Below are positions 47,231 to 55,158 of a DNA stretch of 64,000 bases, one piece after another (position 1 is the stretch's first letter; the number at the start of each line of letters is the position of its first letter). The stretch lies in NCBI RefSeq assembly GCF_001723355.1, contig NZ_LPWE01000012.1:310001-374000 (forward strand), written 5' to 3'. The notes below the pieces were generated by a model. It ran no database searches. It had not been told where the DNA came from and saw nothing but the letters and a program-made list of their open reading frames with translations. Source of the DNA: Methyloceanibacter stevinii (GTDB taxonomy: Bacteria; Pseudomonadota; Alphaproteobacteria; Rhizobiales; Methyloligellaceae). The translations under genes were made by a program, and so were the position numbers.

Positions 47231-48142
47231 ATGCTTCTTCTCGTCCGGCATCTCTGCATCAACGTTTTCAGCATGGCCGCAGCGTTGATATTTCTTGCGC
47301 CGGCACACGCCACCACCAGCAACTACAAATGTACAATTGAAGAAGGGACTGTTTTTGGTCCGCAGCTTGCCTTCTCCTATAATGCAAAATCAAACGTCAT
47401 CCTGCTCCGGGATTATGTGGGTGGTCCTTACAGCCATGATCTCACTTTGGGCAATGTGCGGCAGACAGGCGACATGTTGCATTTTGGTCTGGAGTTTTGG
47501 ACGGACGGATTTGTCGCAACGCGCGAGAGCTACAGTCTGAAATTTGAAGATATGCTCCTGGAGGCGAGCCGGGATTCTTACGACATTGATGGCGGCCATA
47601 CGAACCAGGGTCCGACAGCTATTGGAATTTGCGTTGCGGCCGATGCTCCTGCCAAAAAGGCTGAGGCACCGTCACCAGATGGCAATGCAAGCGCCAACGA
47701 ATGGTCAACAACGATCGGCAAGAATGCCCGTGGACTCGCGTATGTAAATATGCGGACAGAGTTGCATGAGTTTGCGCTTGAGTTTCACTGTGATGAAAAT
47801 GACTGGGAAGACAATCGGCTTGGTGTGAAATTTTTTGCAATCTCGCTCCCGAGATTACATGCGCGGGCCGATACGACCGCCAGACTTTCGCTGTTTTTCA
47901 CGCTGCCGGGCGGTGCAGTTTACCGTGAGCGTCTGGACGCTCATTATTCTGGCGGCGGCCAAGGAGATCAAGCTTGGCTTGGCTCGATAAATGCCGGCAA
48001 ATCCGAACTGGATGCTTTGGCGGCGGCTCATAGTATAAATATCCTGAATCAGGATGGTGAAGTCGCTTATTCCTTTGCGGCAAAGGGGACGCCTATTGGG
48101 GTGGCTGCAATCCGCAAGCATTGCAAGCTTGGAGCAGAGTGA
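47231..48142 (+). CDS. exported hypothetical protein with two domains
   Basis: A 303-residue protein starting at ATG 47231 (AGAAAGGTCACGTG upstream). Signal peptide ending APAHA. Two halves: residues about 25-140 (NYKCTIEEGTVFGPQ to TAIGICVAAD) and 165-303 (EWSTTIGKNARGLAYV to VAAIRKHCKLG), joined by a Pro/Ala linker. The second half ends with a helix and Cys, a pattern seen in many alphaproteobacterial periplasmic proteins. No enzyme residues recognised. Base composition is AT-richer than the chromosome, consistent with transfer. Next gene follows by 13 bp. Confidence 0.68.
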   Translation: MLLLVRHLCINVFSMAAALIFLAPAHATTSNYKCTIEEGTVFGPQLAFSYNAKSNVILLRDYVGGPYSHDLTLGNVRQTGDMLHFGLEFWTDGFVATRESYSLKFEDMLLEASRDSYDIDGGHTNQGPTAIGICVAADAPAKKAEAPSPDGNASANEWSTTIGKNARGLAYVNMRTELHEFALEFHCDENDWEDNRLGVKFFAISLPRLHARADTTARLSLFFTLPGGAVYRERLDAHYSGGGQGDQAWLGSINAGKSELDALAAAHSINILNQDGEVAYSFAAKGTPIGVAAIRKHCKLGAE

Positions 48143-48155
48143 GTGGACGCCAAAG

Positions 48156-48650
48156 ATGCCCAAGATTAGACGATGCGCGCAGTGTCAAGAACCGAAGCTA
48201 ATGCCAATCTCGCGCAAGATGCAGATTTACAATTCCATCATCCATTACAAGTGCGCAAATTGTGCTGCTGAGGTCGATATTACGCCTGCGGCCAGCATTG
48301 GAGTTGCCACCATGGTCGGCATGCTGGCATTTGGGTTTTGGGGTTGGATTTTATTCAAGGACAGCGGAGCGCTCGATATTATGAATCTTTCATTATATGG
48401 CGCGGCGGGCATCGCCTTTATTTTGTTCACACTTGAACCGTTCATCAAACACGTCCGAAACCCATTGCTGAAGGAAGGCGAGCAAGTGCAAATATCTGTT
48501 GCCCTTGCCGATGCTCACATCGCCAAAGAGCCAATTCTTTGGATAGAGAATCTCAGCTATTTCTCAGGCCTCCTTGCACCACTCATCATCGTGCTTTGCG
48601 TGTTGGGCGGTGCGGCGCTGATAGGCTATGTTAATTTCACCTATTTCTGA
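48156..48650 (+). CDS. zinc-ribbon membrane protein
   Basis: About 164 residues from ATG 48156. N-terminal zinc ribbon: CAQCQEP and, after 25 residues, CANCAAEV, so two CxxC pairs. Three membrane helices follow (IGVATMVGMLAFGFWGWILF, LYGAAGIAFILFTLEPF and LLAPLIIVLCVLGGAALIGYV). It is 13 bp after the exported protein and on the same strand, so the two are likely one unit. The layout resembles small DUF983-like proteins, but I cannot name the family. Part of the transferred segment. Confidence 0.65.
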   Translation: MPKIRRCAQCQEPKLMPISRKMQIYNSIIHYKCANCAAEVDITPAASIGVATMVGMLAFGFWGWILFKDSGALDIMNLSLYGAAGIAFILFTLEPFIKHVRNPLLKEGEQVQISVALADAHIAKEPILWIENLSYFSGLLAPLIIVLCVLGGAALIGYVNFTYF

Positions 48651-48867
48651 GCAGTTCCAACTAACGCCGTTCTTCGGCACCTCCCATTTGGCTTTCTTGA
48701 CTCTTACGCGATGGACCGCTTGTTCGAGAGAGCGGAGCCCCAACTTGGCTTTGCGGACTCCTAAGTTTGTTCTCCTAGGAAGCCGACGTAATCGTTGATT
48801 CCTTGCGCGCGCCTTCTCACGCGGAGCGCGCCGAGCCGGATGAGCAAGCTGATTTGCGGCATGCCAT

Positions 48868-48893
48868 TGTCCGCTTTTGGCACGAAGCGGACA
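48868..48893 (+). repeat. TGTCCGCTT...AAGCGGACA palindrome
   Basis: A 9-bp perfect inverted repeat, TGTCCGCTT and AAGCGGACA, with an 8-nt loop TTGGCACG. Partial copies of the same family lie at about 46386-46404 (GTCCGCTGTTGGCAC) and 46441-46505 (AAAGCGGAC twice). This is a dispersed Rhizobiales-type intergenic repeat; frames read from it are spurious. Confidence 0.65.
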
Positions 48894-48997
48894 TCTGCGA
48901 GATGCGACGCCCACGTCTGCTATCGGGGCTAAAGCAGCCCATTCCCCGCAACGGTTCAACTCATGCATATTTGTTAGTACGGGCCCTAAATGAACTG

Positions 48998-49057
48998 GCG
49001 CTGGCTCACACGGCTGGAGGAGCCGTGTGACTGGAACTCCCTTATCCGGGCCAGCGC
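48998..49057 (+). repeat. nested palindromic element
   Basis: Outer pairing GCGCTGGC (48998-49005) with GCCAGCGC (49050-49057) encloses a 10-bp perfect hairpin, TCACACGGCT and AGCCGTGTGA (49006-49030), whose loop is GGAGG, and then 19 unpaired bases. It could be a RIME/REP-like mobile palindrome or a structured RNA. The 48651-49163 gap around it contains no gene that I support. Confidence 0.55.
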
Positions 49058-49163
49058 TCTGTCTGCACGAGGGTCGACGAGACCGTGGCAGACAATCCTT
49101 TGAGTTACAGTTTACAGGCAGCCACAACGCCCTTCGAGATGGCTCCTCATAGCTTCAGTTCGT

Positions 49164-49181
49164 AGCTACCAAATAGCTACC
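49164..49181 (+). repeat. AGCTACC pair, 11-bp period (copy 3)
   Basis: AGCTACC at 49164-49170 and 49175-49181. Twenty-odd bases later comes ATCCCGTAAG (near 49205), and copy 1 is likewise followed by TTCCCGTAAG (near 781), so a longer element is shared between the two places. Confidence 0.6.
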
Positions 49182-49211
49182 AATTCGTCGGAAAATCCTC
49201 GCATCCCGTAA

Positions 49212-49476
49212 GCGATCGTCGCTCAGCCCTGGGTTTTAGAGAGTGCAAGTTCTCCTTCAGGAGCTATTTGTTCCGCTCAAGATCTGCAGTGTCTTCAGCT
49301 CCACAAACTGGGGCCGCACAATGCCGCGAACTTCTGGCGTCACGTAAAGTACTTAGCATCGCTGATACCCACCGAGCGGAAGGCCGTTGCAACCTCCTTT
49401 CCGTCAAAAATTGGACCTCAACCTCCCTCAAAAACCGCAGACAATCCTCGTTCGAATGATGCTTCCGAGCCATCAA
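49212..49476 (-). pseudogene. decayed IS3-family transposase OrfA
   Basis: On the minus strand MARKHHSNEDCLRFLREVEV starts like IS3 OrfA (MARKRxxPEEIVAKLRQVEV). The next frame continues VATAFRSVGISDAKYFT, then TGA where Trp is expected, RQKFAAL, then a further stop and frame change to the LKTLQ ... LLKEN tail. So several frameshifts and stops are present. OrfB and terminal repeats are absent. Confidence 0.65.
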
Positions 49477-49630
49477 TCCCTGCTTCACTGCCAACCCGAA
49501 CCTGGCACAGCTTAAGAGGACCACTACACCGGCATTTCGCTGAAGCTAAGTCGCTGAAATTGTATTGATAAAACCCCCTGGACTTTGCGGTAACGCCGAA
49601 CCAACCTATCTCCCGTAAGAGGCTTTAAGA

Positions 49631-50560
49631 ATGGCAAAACCAACTGTCGGCTTAGCGCTAGGGGGCGGCTCCGCCCGCGGATGGGCGCATATCGGCGTTC
49701 TGAACACTTTGATCGCTGCCGGCCTAGAGCCGGATGTCGTCGCCGGCACCTCGATCGGGGCCGTCGCGGGCGCGTGCTTCGTGACCGGCAATCTCAAGCA
49801 TCTCGAGGACTTCGCGCGGCGGCTCACACCCCGGAAAATCTTCGGCTTTCTGGATTTCAATCTCGCCGGATCGGGACTGATTACCGGCCAACGCCTCTCC
49901 GGCGAGCTGCAAGATCATCTGAAGGGCCTGAGGATCGAAGATCTGGACCCGCGCTTCGTGGCCATCGCCACCGAGCTCGGGACGGGGCACGAAGTCTGGC
50001 TCAACAAGGGCGACCTCGTCACGGCGCTGAACGCGTCGTTCGCGCTGCCCGGCATCTTCAAGCCGGTCCAGATCAACGGCCAGTGGATGATCGACGGCGC
50101 GCTGGTCAACCCGGTTCCCGTGTCCGTTTGCAGAGCCCTCGGCGCCCGCATCGTGATCGCGGTCAACGTGACCAGCGATCCGTTCGGCAAGGCCGGCGTG
50201 ATCCACGACCATGCCTCGTTCAGCGAACCGGCCGATATGGAAGTACCGGCGCTCCAGCCCAACGCCGACGCCGCCCAAGACGGCGGCGCGCTCCGCCTGC
50301 TGCATCGTCAGTTGTTTGGCCGCGGCAAGGGTGCGCCCGGCATTTCGAGCGTGATGATGGATGCGATCAACATCACGCAGGATCGCATCGCGCGATCGCG
50401 CCTCGCCGGCGACCCGCCCGATATCACCATCAATCCCAAGACGGGACGCATCGCGCTGTTCGACTTTCACCGCGCAAACGAGGCGATAGCGCTGGGAGCA
50501 AAGGCCGCGGAGTCTCAGCTGGACGAGATACGGCACACGCTGAAGGCGGTCGCTGCCTAG
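49631..50560 (+). CDS. patatin-like phospholipase, RssA-type
   Basis: A 309-residue patatin-fold serine hydrolase. The oxyanion loop is GGGSARGWAHIGVL near residues 10-24, the nucleophile Ser lies in GTSIG, and the dyad Asp in DGALVNPVPV. Also present: GLITGQRLSGEL and TELGTGHEVWLNKGDLVTALNASFALPGIF, typical of the RssA/NTE group, which removes acyl chains from phospholipids. No signal peptide. A CCCGTAAGAGG box precedes ATG 49631. It is the first normal gene after the decayed mobile segment. Confidence 0.9.
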   Translation: MAKPTVGLALGGGSARGWAHIGVLNTLIAAGLEPDVVAGTSIGAVAGACFVTGNLKHLEDFARRLTPRKIFGFLDFNLAGSGLITGQRLSGELQDHLKGLRIEDLDPRFVAIATELGTGHEVWLNKGDLVTALNASFALPGIFKPVQINGQWMIDGALVNPVPVSVCRALGARIVIAVNVTSDPFGKAGVIHDHASFSEPADMEVPALQPNADAAQDGGALRLLHRQLFGRGKGAPGISSVMMDAINITQDRIARSRLAGDPPDITINPKTGRIALFDFHRANEAIALGAKAAESQLDEIRHTLKAVAA

Positions 50561-50590
50561 AAGGCGCGGTCAGGATCAGTCGGAAGCCGA

Positions 50591-51022
50591 TCAGCCCGTC
50601 GCGATGTACTCGCGCATGGCGGCGGCCTCCATCTCGGCCTCGGCGATTCGCATCCGCACCACGTCACCGATAGACACGAGACCGACCAAGCGGCCGCGCT
50701 CGATGACGGGCATATGGCGGAAGCGGTGGGCGGTCATTTCACCCATGAGTTGATCCGTGGTGTCCGCCTCGCGGCAGCTCACGACAGACTTCGTCATGCA
50801 GACCTCGACGGGCTCGTCCATCACGGATGTGCCTGCACGGGCCAGTTCCTGAACGATGTCCCGTTCGGACACGATGCCGATCACATTGCCAACGTCGTCG
50901 GCAATCACAATGCAACCGATCTTACGCTCTCCGAGCATCCGGGCGATATCCAACAACTTGGTGCTAGGAGGCGCGGTCAGCACGTCCCTGCCCTTGAGCT
51001 TCAAGATCGCTGCGACATTCAT
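50591..51022 (-). CDS. twin-CBS domain protein
   Basis: A 143-residue protein with two CBS domains (about residues 8-65 and 75-135), with IGCIVIADDVGNVIGIVSERDIVQ and FRHMPVIERGRLVGLVSIGDVV. It is a paralogue of the protein at 5889-6398. The start is ATG 51022, with GGAGGATCA upstream; longer frames lack a ribosome site. Such stand-alone CBS proteins bind adenine nucleotides and regulate partners. It faces the patatin gene. Confidence 0.88.
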   Translation of the reverse strand: MNVAAILKLKGRDVLTAPPSTKLLDIARMLGERKIGCIVIADDVGNVIGIVSERDIVQELARAGTSVMDEPVEVCMTKSVVSCREADTTDQLMGEMTAHRFRHMPVIERGRLVGLVSIGDVVRMRIAEAEMEAAAMREYIATG

Positions 51023-51130
51023 GGGGGTGATCCTCCGGCACGGCTCCACAAATTCCAACTGCGGCAGCATTGTGTCGGCAACTCGTGACGCGCGCAAGCA
51101 GTCTGGAAAACACTCGAAGATTTCCGCTGC

Positions 51131-51865
51131 TTACCGCAGTTGCGAAGCATCCGGCGCGGGCCGCACGGCGTCAAAATACCCGAAGATCAGCAAGCCGCAG
51201 ACGAACCCGCCAACGTGCGCTTCCCACGCGATCTCGCTTTCGGGTCCGGTCCCGAACGACGCGCCGGTCAGGCCGAAGTAAGCGTTCAGAACCAGCCAGA
51301 AAACAATGAACCCCATGACGCGGCCGTCCCGGACTGTCTCGCTCAGGGAGGCGAGCGGCACATGCGCGAAATCGGGTATCTGCCCCCGCGGGGTGCCGCG
51401 CGCAAAAAAGATGAAGCGTAAGGCCGCCGCCATCTGTCCCGAAATGGCAGCCGAGGCACCCACCATGGGAGACACTTCGCCCCAATGTAGGACAAGGTGG
51501 GTCAGCGCGCCGGCGATCCCGCAGAGGATCGAGAACTGAAAAAACCCGGCCGTCGAAACGCGGCGCGCAACGGCCGTGCCGAAGGCCAGCATCCACAAGA
51601 CGTTGACGGTGAGATGCAGCCAGCCGCCATGGACCACCATGTAGGTGACGAACGAGGTCACGGCGGAAATGTAGCCGCCCGGCAGCTCGGGGGCGGCGCC
51701 CGTGTAACGGGCTGGAATCATTGCCAAACTCAGCAAGACAGTGAGGCCCGTCTGGAGAGGCAGCACGCTCAGGACGAGCTGCATCGCGATCATCGCGCCA
51801 GCGGAAAGCGTCACCGCGCGCGGCACGTTCAGGATCGGTTCTCTAGCCGGCATCCGAAGCTCCAT
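51131..51865 (-). CDS. rhomboid-family intramembrane serine protease
   Basis: A 244-residue protein with six to seven membrane helices. Rhomboid features: HGGWLHLTVNVLWMLAFGTAV in the L1/TM2 region (His-Asn pair), the nucleophile Ser in MVGASAAISGQ (G-x-S), and His in the last helix (IAWEAHVGGFVCGLLIFGYF). It cuts other membrane proteins inside the bilayer. Substrates unknown. Start ATG 51865, or ATG 51853. Confidence 0.88.
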   Translation of the reverse strand: MELRMPAREPILNVPRAVTLSAGAMIAMQLVLSVLPLQTGLTVLLSLAMIPARYTGAAPELPGGYISAVTSFVTYMVVHGGWLHLTVNVLWMLAFGTAVARRVSTAGFFQFSILCGIAGALTHLVLHWGEVSPMVGASAAISGQMAAALRFIFFARGTPRGQIPDFAHVPLASLSETVRDGRVMGFIVFWLVLNAYFGLTGASFGTGPESEIAWEAHVGGFVCGLLIFGYFDAVRPAPDASQLR

Positions 51866-52047
51866 GAAAAAGCGGTCTCGGCGGCAACCTTAACGGCACC
51901 CCTTTCGGCGCCGAGCCCACCCCGCACAGCCGCTGGCACACTCTCTGCTTTCTTAGACCCAATCGCACCGGCTCCTCTGCGGCACCGACGCCCGGACGCA
52001 GCCGTGCCTGACAACGAGCGTTTCAAATTGGATGTGTTGAGTACCCG

Positions 52048-52632
52048 ATGCAGCAGGAAACCACCACGAAGCTTTACGCGTATTGGAACACGATCCGCAA
52101 CGGCCGGATCGCGCCGCAACGCTTTGAGGTAGACCCATCGCAGATTTCCGGTCTGCTGCGGGAGACCTTCATTGCCGAATGCTGTGAGCCTTCTTCATTC
52201 CGTTTTCGCTTGGCCGGAACCGAGGTTTGCCAGCACTTCGGCCGCGAACTGCGCGGTGCAGACTTCCTCAGTCTGTGGTCCCTCGAGGACCGGCGGACGA
52301 TCTCTGCCACGCTCGACACGGTCGTCAGCGAAGGCGCGGTCGGTCACGGGACCTTTTTCGGAGTCACCGGGAACAACCGCGAGGCGGCGTTCGAGTTCGC
52401 CCTGTTGCCCCTGATCCATACCGGATCATCGATCAACCGCATTCTGGGAACCATTACGGCCGTGGACCGTCCATTCTGGTTGGGCGCGGATCCCGTCGTT
52501 GCTCTGGAACTGCGGGACATCGGCCTTCATTGGCCTGATGGCGGCGCCGGCTTGCTCCCCGCCGGGAATGCCGAAGCGGCCCTCGAGGCACGGCGAAAGT
52601 TCCGGGTCGTGCAAGGCGGCCTGTCCGGCTGA
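52048..52632 (+). CDS. PAS_5 domain protein
   Basis: A 194-residue protein made mainly of one PAS-like domain of the PAS_5 type: YAYWNTIRNGRIAPQRFEVDP, SFRFRLAGTEVCQHFGRELRG and FEFALLPLIHTG ... RILGTITAVDRPFWLG. No output domain is attached. Ligand unknown. It stands 149 bp upstream of the PilZ protein on the same strand, a pairing often seen in Hyphomicrobiales, so both may feed the same signalling path. Confidence 0.82.
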   Translation: MQQETTTKLYAYWNTIRNGRIAPQRFEVDPSQISGLLRETFIAECCEPSSFRFRLAGTEVCQHFGRELRGADFLSLWSLEDRRTISATLDTVVSEGAVGHGTFFGVTGNNREAAFEFALLPLIHTGSSINRILGTITAVDRPFWLGADPVVALELRDIGLHWPDGGAGLLPAGNAEAALEARRKFRVVQGGLSG

Positions 52633-52780
52633 CAGCCGAAAGAGGCGCAATGCGGATAATTGTCGCGCCGCGCGACTCCGTGTCGATACGCTTAGCCATT
52701 GCTTAATGCCTTGCGCGCTATACGTGCTTCGGGTTGTATCAAACAGTGCCTGCTAGAAGGCATGATTAACAGAGCGTGGC

Positions 52781-53428
52781 ATGAGCACTCCCAAACTCCC
52801 GGAGCTAGGGCTCGAGACGATGTCCGAGCGGTCGAAGCGCCAGACCGACAGACCGAAAATTCTGGAGGAACGTCGCCGCTTCAAGCGCATGGACGTGTCT
52901 CTCAACGGGCGCTTCATGGTGGAAAACACCGACGAGTATCCGTGCGAGGTGTTCAACATGTCTCCCGGCGGCATGGCGGTGAAGGCGCCTTTCTTGCCGC
53001 GTGTCGGGGAGCGGGTCATCTCCTATATCGAGCAACTGGGCGGCCTGGACGGCACGGTAACCAGGACGTTCGACGGCGGCTTCGCCGTGGAATTCAAGAT
53101 CAGCGCCCGCAAGCGCGAACGCATTGCCAACGTTCTCACCTGGTACAGCAGCGGTGAGCACAACCTCGAGGACCGCGTGCACGAGCGCTACGCACCGCGC
53201 ATCGTGGAGCAGAAGCTGATTCTGCCGTCCGGCTCCGTGCATGCATGCCGCGTTATCGATGTCTCGTTGAGCGGCGCATCCGTCGCGACGGATCTGCGGC
53301 CGGATATCGACTCCTTGGTCGTTCTTGCACGGCACCGCGGCAGAGTGGTCCGTCATCACGACGAAGGCTTCGCGATCGAGTTTGTCGAAGTACAGGATCC
53401 GGACAGCATGGCCCGGACATTCGGCTAA
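52781..53428 (+). CDS. tandem PilZ domain protein
   Basis: A 215-residue protein with two PilZ-like domains. Domain 1 (about residues 29-115) has the c-di-GMP motif RRRFKRM and a following NMSPGGMAV (RxxxR and N/DxSxxG). Domain 2 (about 130-215) has VIDVSLSGASV with an arginine stretch (RYAPR). It is probably a c-di-GMP receptor. ATG 52781. It lies between the PAS_5 and BTLCP genes. Whether the second domain binds ligand is unclear. Confidence 0.84.
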   Translation: MSTPKLPELGLETMSERSKRQTDRPKILEERRRFKRMDVSLNGRFMVENTDEYPCEVFNMSPGGMAVKAPFLPRVGERVISYIEQLGGLDGTVTRTFDGGFAVEFKISARKRERIANVLTWYSSGEHNLEDRVHERYAPRIVEQKLILPSGSVHACRVIDVSLSGASVATDLRPDIDSLVVLARHRGRVVRHHDEGFAIEFVEVQDPDSMARTFG

Positions 53429-53687
53429 CCCAGCCCAAGAATAGCCTTTCCCAATTCTTTCGGCTCTGCCGGGCCCGCTTCGCGCGGCTTGGGTAGAAAA
53501 GCACAGTCTATTCAATGACTAAACGGCTCAACGCCAGCGTTCCTAAAAGCCTGGGTAACCAAGCTCATTCAGGTTTAAGTAGGCGCCGCTAAAATTTTCC
53601 TACCAACAACCGTTCAAAACTCAGGCTTTCCTTATCCGGATCGCAAATTGTTCCTGCGATAGTTCTCCCTAACAACAGGGGGACGTA

Positions 53688-54338
53688 ATGAAAAACTTTG
53701 TTTTGGGGACAGCTTTTCTGATGTTTATTTCGTCGCTTCCAGCAGAGGCGACCAATAAACACACTATCTCACTGAAGACGTCATCCGACTCTTATCAGAT
53801 GACCTTCATGCAATCCTTCGGCGAAACCTTGCCGCCCGTTGGCTATGTGAACTTCTGCCGCGCCCGCTCGGCCGAGTGCCGCCCGTCGCGCCGTTTCACC
53901 GATCGCATTCAGCTGACGCAGGAGCGAGCCGCAGCGCTCCGCAAGGTGAATGTCGCCGTCAACAAGGCGATCGCACCCGTCACGGACATGGATCTTTACG
54001 GCGAGGTCGAAAGATGGACCTACCCGGTCAAGCAGGGCGACTGCGAGGACTATGTGCTGCTGAAGCGCCGCATCCTCATCCAGCGCGGCTGGCCGGCCAC
54101 CGCCCTCCTCATCACGGTCGTTCGTGACGAGAACAATGAAGGTCATGCGGTCCTGACCGCACGGACCGACCGTGGCGACTTCGTGCTCGACAACAAGGTG
54201 AACCAGGTGAAGGCCTGGGCCGATACGCCCTACACCTTCGTGAAGCAGCAATCGGCCCGCAATCCGCTTGTCTGGATCTCGCTCCTGCCGCCGGACCTCG
54301 AGCCGCAACCTGCAACGTCGGCGTCGAACCGCCGCTAA
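53688..54338 (+). CDS. exported transglutaminase-like cysteine peptidase (BTLCP)
   Basis: A 216-residue protein with a signal peptide (FVLGTAFLMFISSLPAEA). The Cys-His-Asp triad is visible: Cys in KQGDCEDYVLLKR, His in NEGHAVLTARTDRGD, Asp in VLDNKVNQV. The fold is that of the bacterial transglutaminase-like cysteine proteinases related to LapG, which cuts large adhesins under c-di-GMP control. The PilZ gene upstream fits, but no LapD or large adhesin is in view. A terminator hairpin follows. Confidence 0.85.
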   Translation: MKNFVLGTAFLMFISSLPAEATNKHTISLKTSSDSYQMTFMQSFGETLPPVGYVNFCRARSAECRPSRRFTDRIQLTQERAAALRKVNVAVNKAIAPVTDMDLYGEVERWTYPVKQGDCEDYVLLKRRILIQRGWPATALLITVVRDENNEGHAVLTARTDRGDFVLDNKVNQVKAWADTPYTFVKQQSARNPLVWISLLPPDLEPQPATSASNRR

Positions 54339-54383
54339 CAACCGCGTTTTGCCTCCCCAGTCCCCCTCAACGGGAGGCAACCC

Positions 54384-54430
54384 AAGGGCCCGGTGACAAT
54401 CCCCCACCGATCCCCACCAGCCGGGCCCTT
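54384..54430. repeat. 10-bp inverted repeat with C-rich loop
   Basis: AAGGGCCCGG (54384-54393) and CCGGGCCCTT (54421-54430) are perfect inverted copies, separated by 27 bases that are C-rich on the + strand. It lies just after the BTLCP stop. It may be part of a double terminator. Confidence 0.55.
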
Positions 54431-54434
54431 ACTC

Positions 54435-54474
54435 GAGCCGGTCCTCCTTCCCCGGAGGCCGGCTCCTTCTTTTT
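54435..54474 (+). terminator. terminator after the BTLCP gene
   Basis: Stem GAGCCGG/CCGGCTC continued after one bulged T by CCTCC/GGAGG, loop TTCCCC, then CTTCTTTTT. It stands between the BTLCP stop and the stop of the facing membrane protein gene. Confidence 0.75.
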
Positions 54475-54482
54475 CCGAATGC

Positions 54483-54794
54483 CTAAACGTTCAAGAGGAT
54501 GTAGACCAGCAGACAGCCGATCAAAAGGCTCCAGAAGCCCGCGAGCCCCGACGCGAGCCAGAACCACCCTTGCGGACGCTTTTCGAAGTAGACCCCCCGC
54601 CAGGCGTTGCGCATGAGGATTTCAGGGCCCGTAAGGACCCGCAGGAGGATGCTGCCGATTGATGCCGCAAAGGACCGGTGCTCTACAAAGAAACGCATCG
54701 GCTGTCCCGAGACGAGTTGAACGAAACTCGATAGGACCCCCGCGGTCACGAAACCGACCGCGATCACGAACGCAAAAACCAGCCCTTCGCTCAT
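54483..54794 (-). CDS. small membrane protein
   Basis: A 103-residue protein with two to three hydrophobic segments (GLVFAFVIAVGFVTAGVLSSFVQLV near the start and WFWLASGLAGFWSLLIGCLLVYIL at the end). Between them is a polar part with EILMRNAWRGVYFEKRPQ. It resembles a small Hyphomicrobiales-only membrane family of unknown role. Start ATG 54794 is preferred because GGGGAG lies upstream; longer starts lack one. Confidence 0.65.
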   Translation of the reverse strand: MSEGLVFAFVIAVGFVTAGVLSSFVQLVSGQPMRFFVEHRSFAASIGSILLRVLTGPEILMRNAWRGVYFEKRPQGWFWLASGLAGFWSLLIGCLLVYILLNV

Positions 54795-54923
54795 TGCCAC
54801 TCCCCTGGTGGCGCCAATCCCATGGCGCATCTCGACGAGACGCACCATAGCGAGCGAGGCATTTGATGTGACTTTTATTCTTAATGAGTGGTTAACGCGT
54901 GACCCACAGCCGACCAGGCCCTG

Positions 54924-55136
54924 TCACTGCAGGTCGTAATCCAGGATCGCCATCTGGAACTGGTAGGCCGTGTCGTCCGGGTCCTCGTCGTCACGAAACA
55001 GAATTCCGATGAACTCGTCGCCGATGTAGACCTCGGCGGAGTCGTCCTTTTGAGGACGCTGCCGGACCTCGATATCCGCCATGCGGAAGGTCTTCTTCAA
55101 ATAGCTCTCGAGCTTCAGAATTTCGTCACGTGTCAC
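54924..55136 (-). CDS. DUF3126 family protein
   Basis: A 70-residue small cytoplasmic protein: TRDEILKLESYLKKTFRMADIEVRQRPQKDDSAEVYIGDEFIGILFRDDEDPDDTAYQFQMAILDYDL-type sequence that matches DUF3126, found in alphaproteobacteria next to cysE. Role unknown. It begins at GTG 55136 with GGCAGG upstream and ends with LDYDLQ. It lies 22 bp downstream of cysE on the same strand, which is the usual pairing. Confidence 0.85.
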   Translation of the reverse strand: MTRDEILKLESYLKKTFRMADIEVRQRPQKDDSAEVYIGDEFIGILFRDDEDPDDTAYQFQMAILDYDLQ

Positions 55137-55158
55137 TGCACCTGCCCCCTTCAGAACC

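Noticed and set aside
48803-49030. A small plus-strand frame at 48803-49030
   Set aside because: It runs through two palindromic repeats and has no ribosome site.
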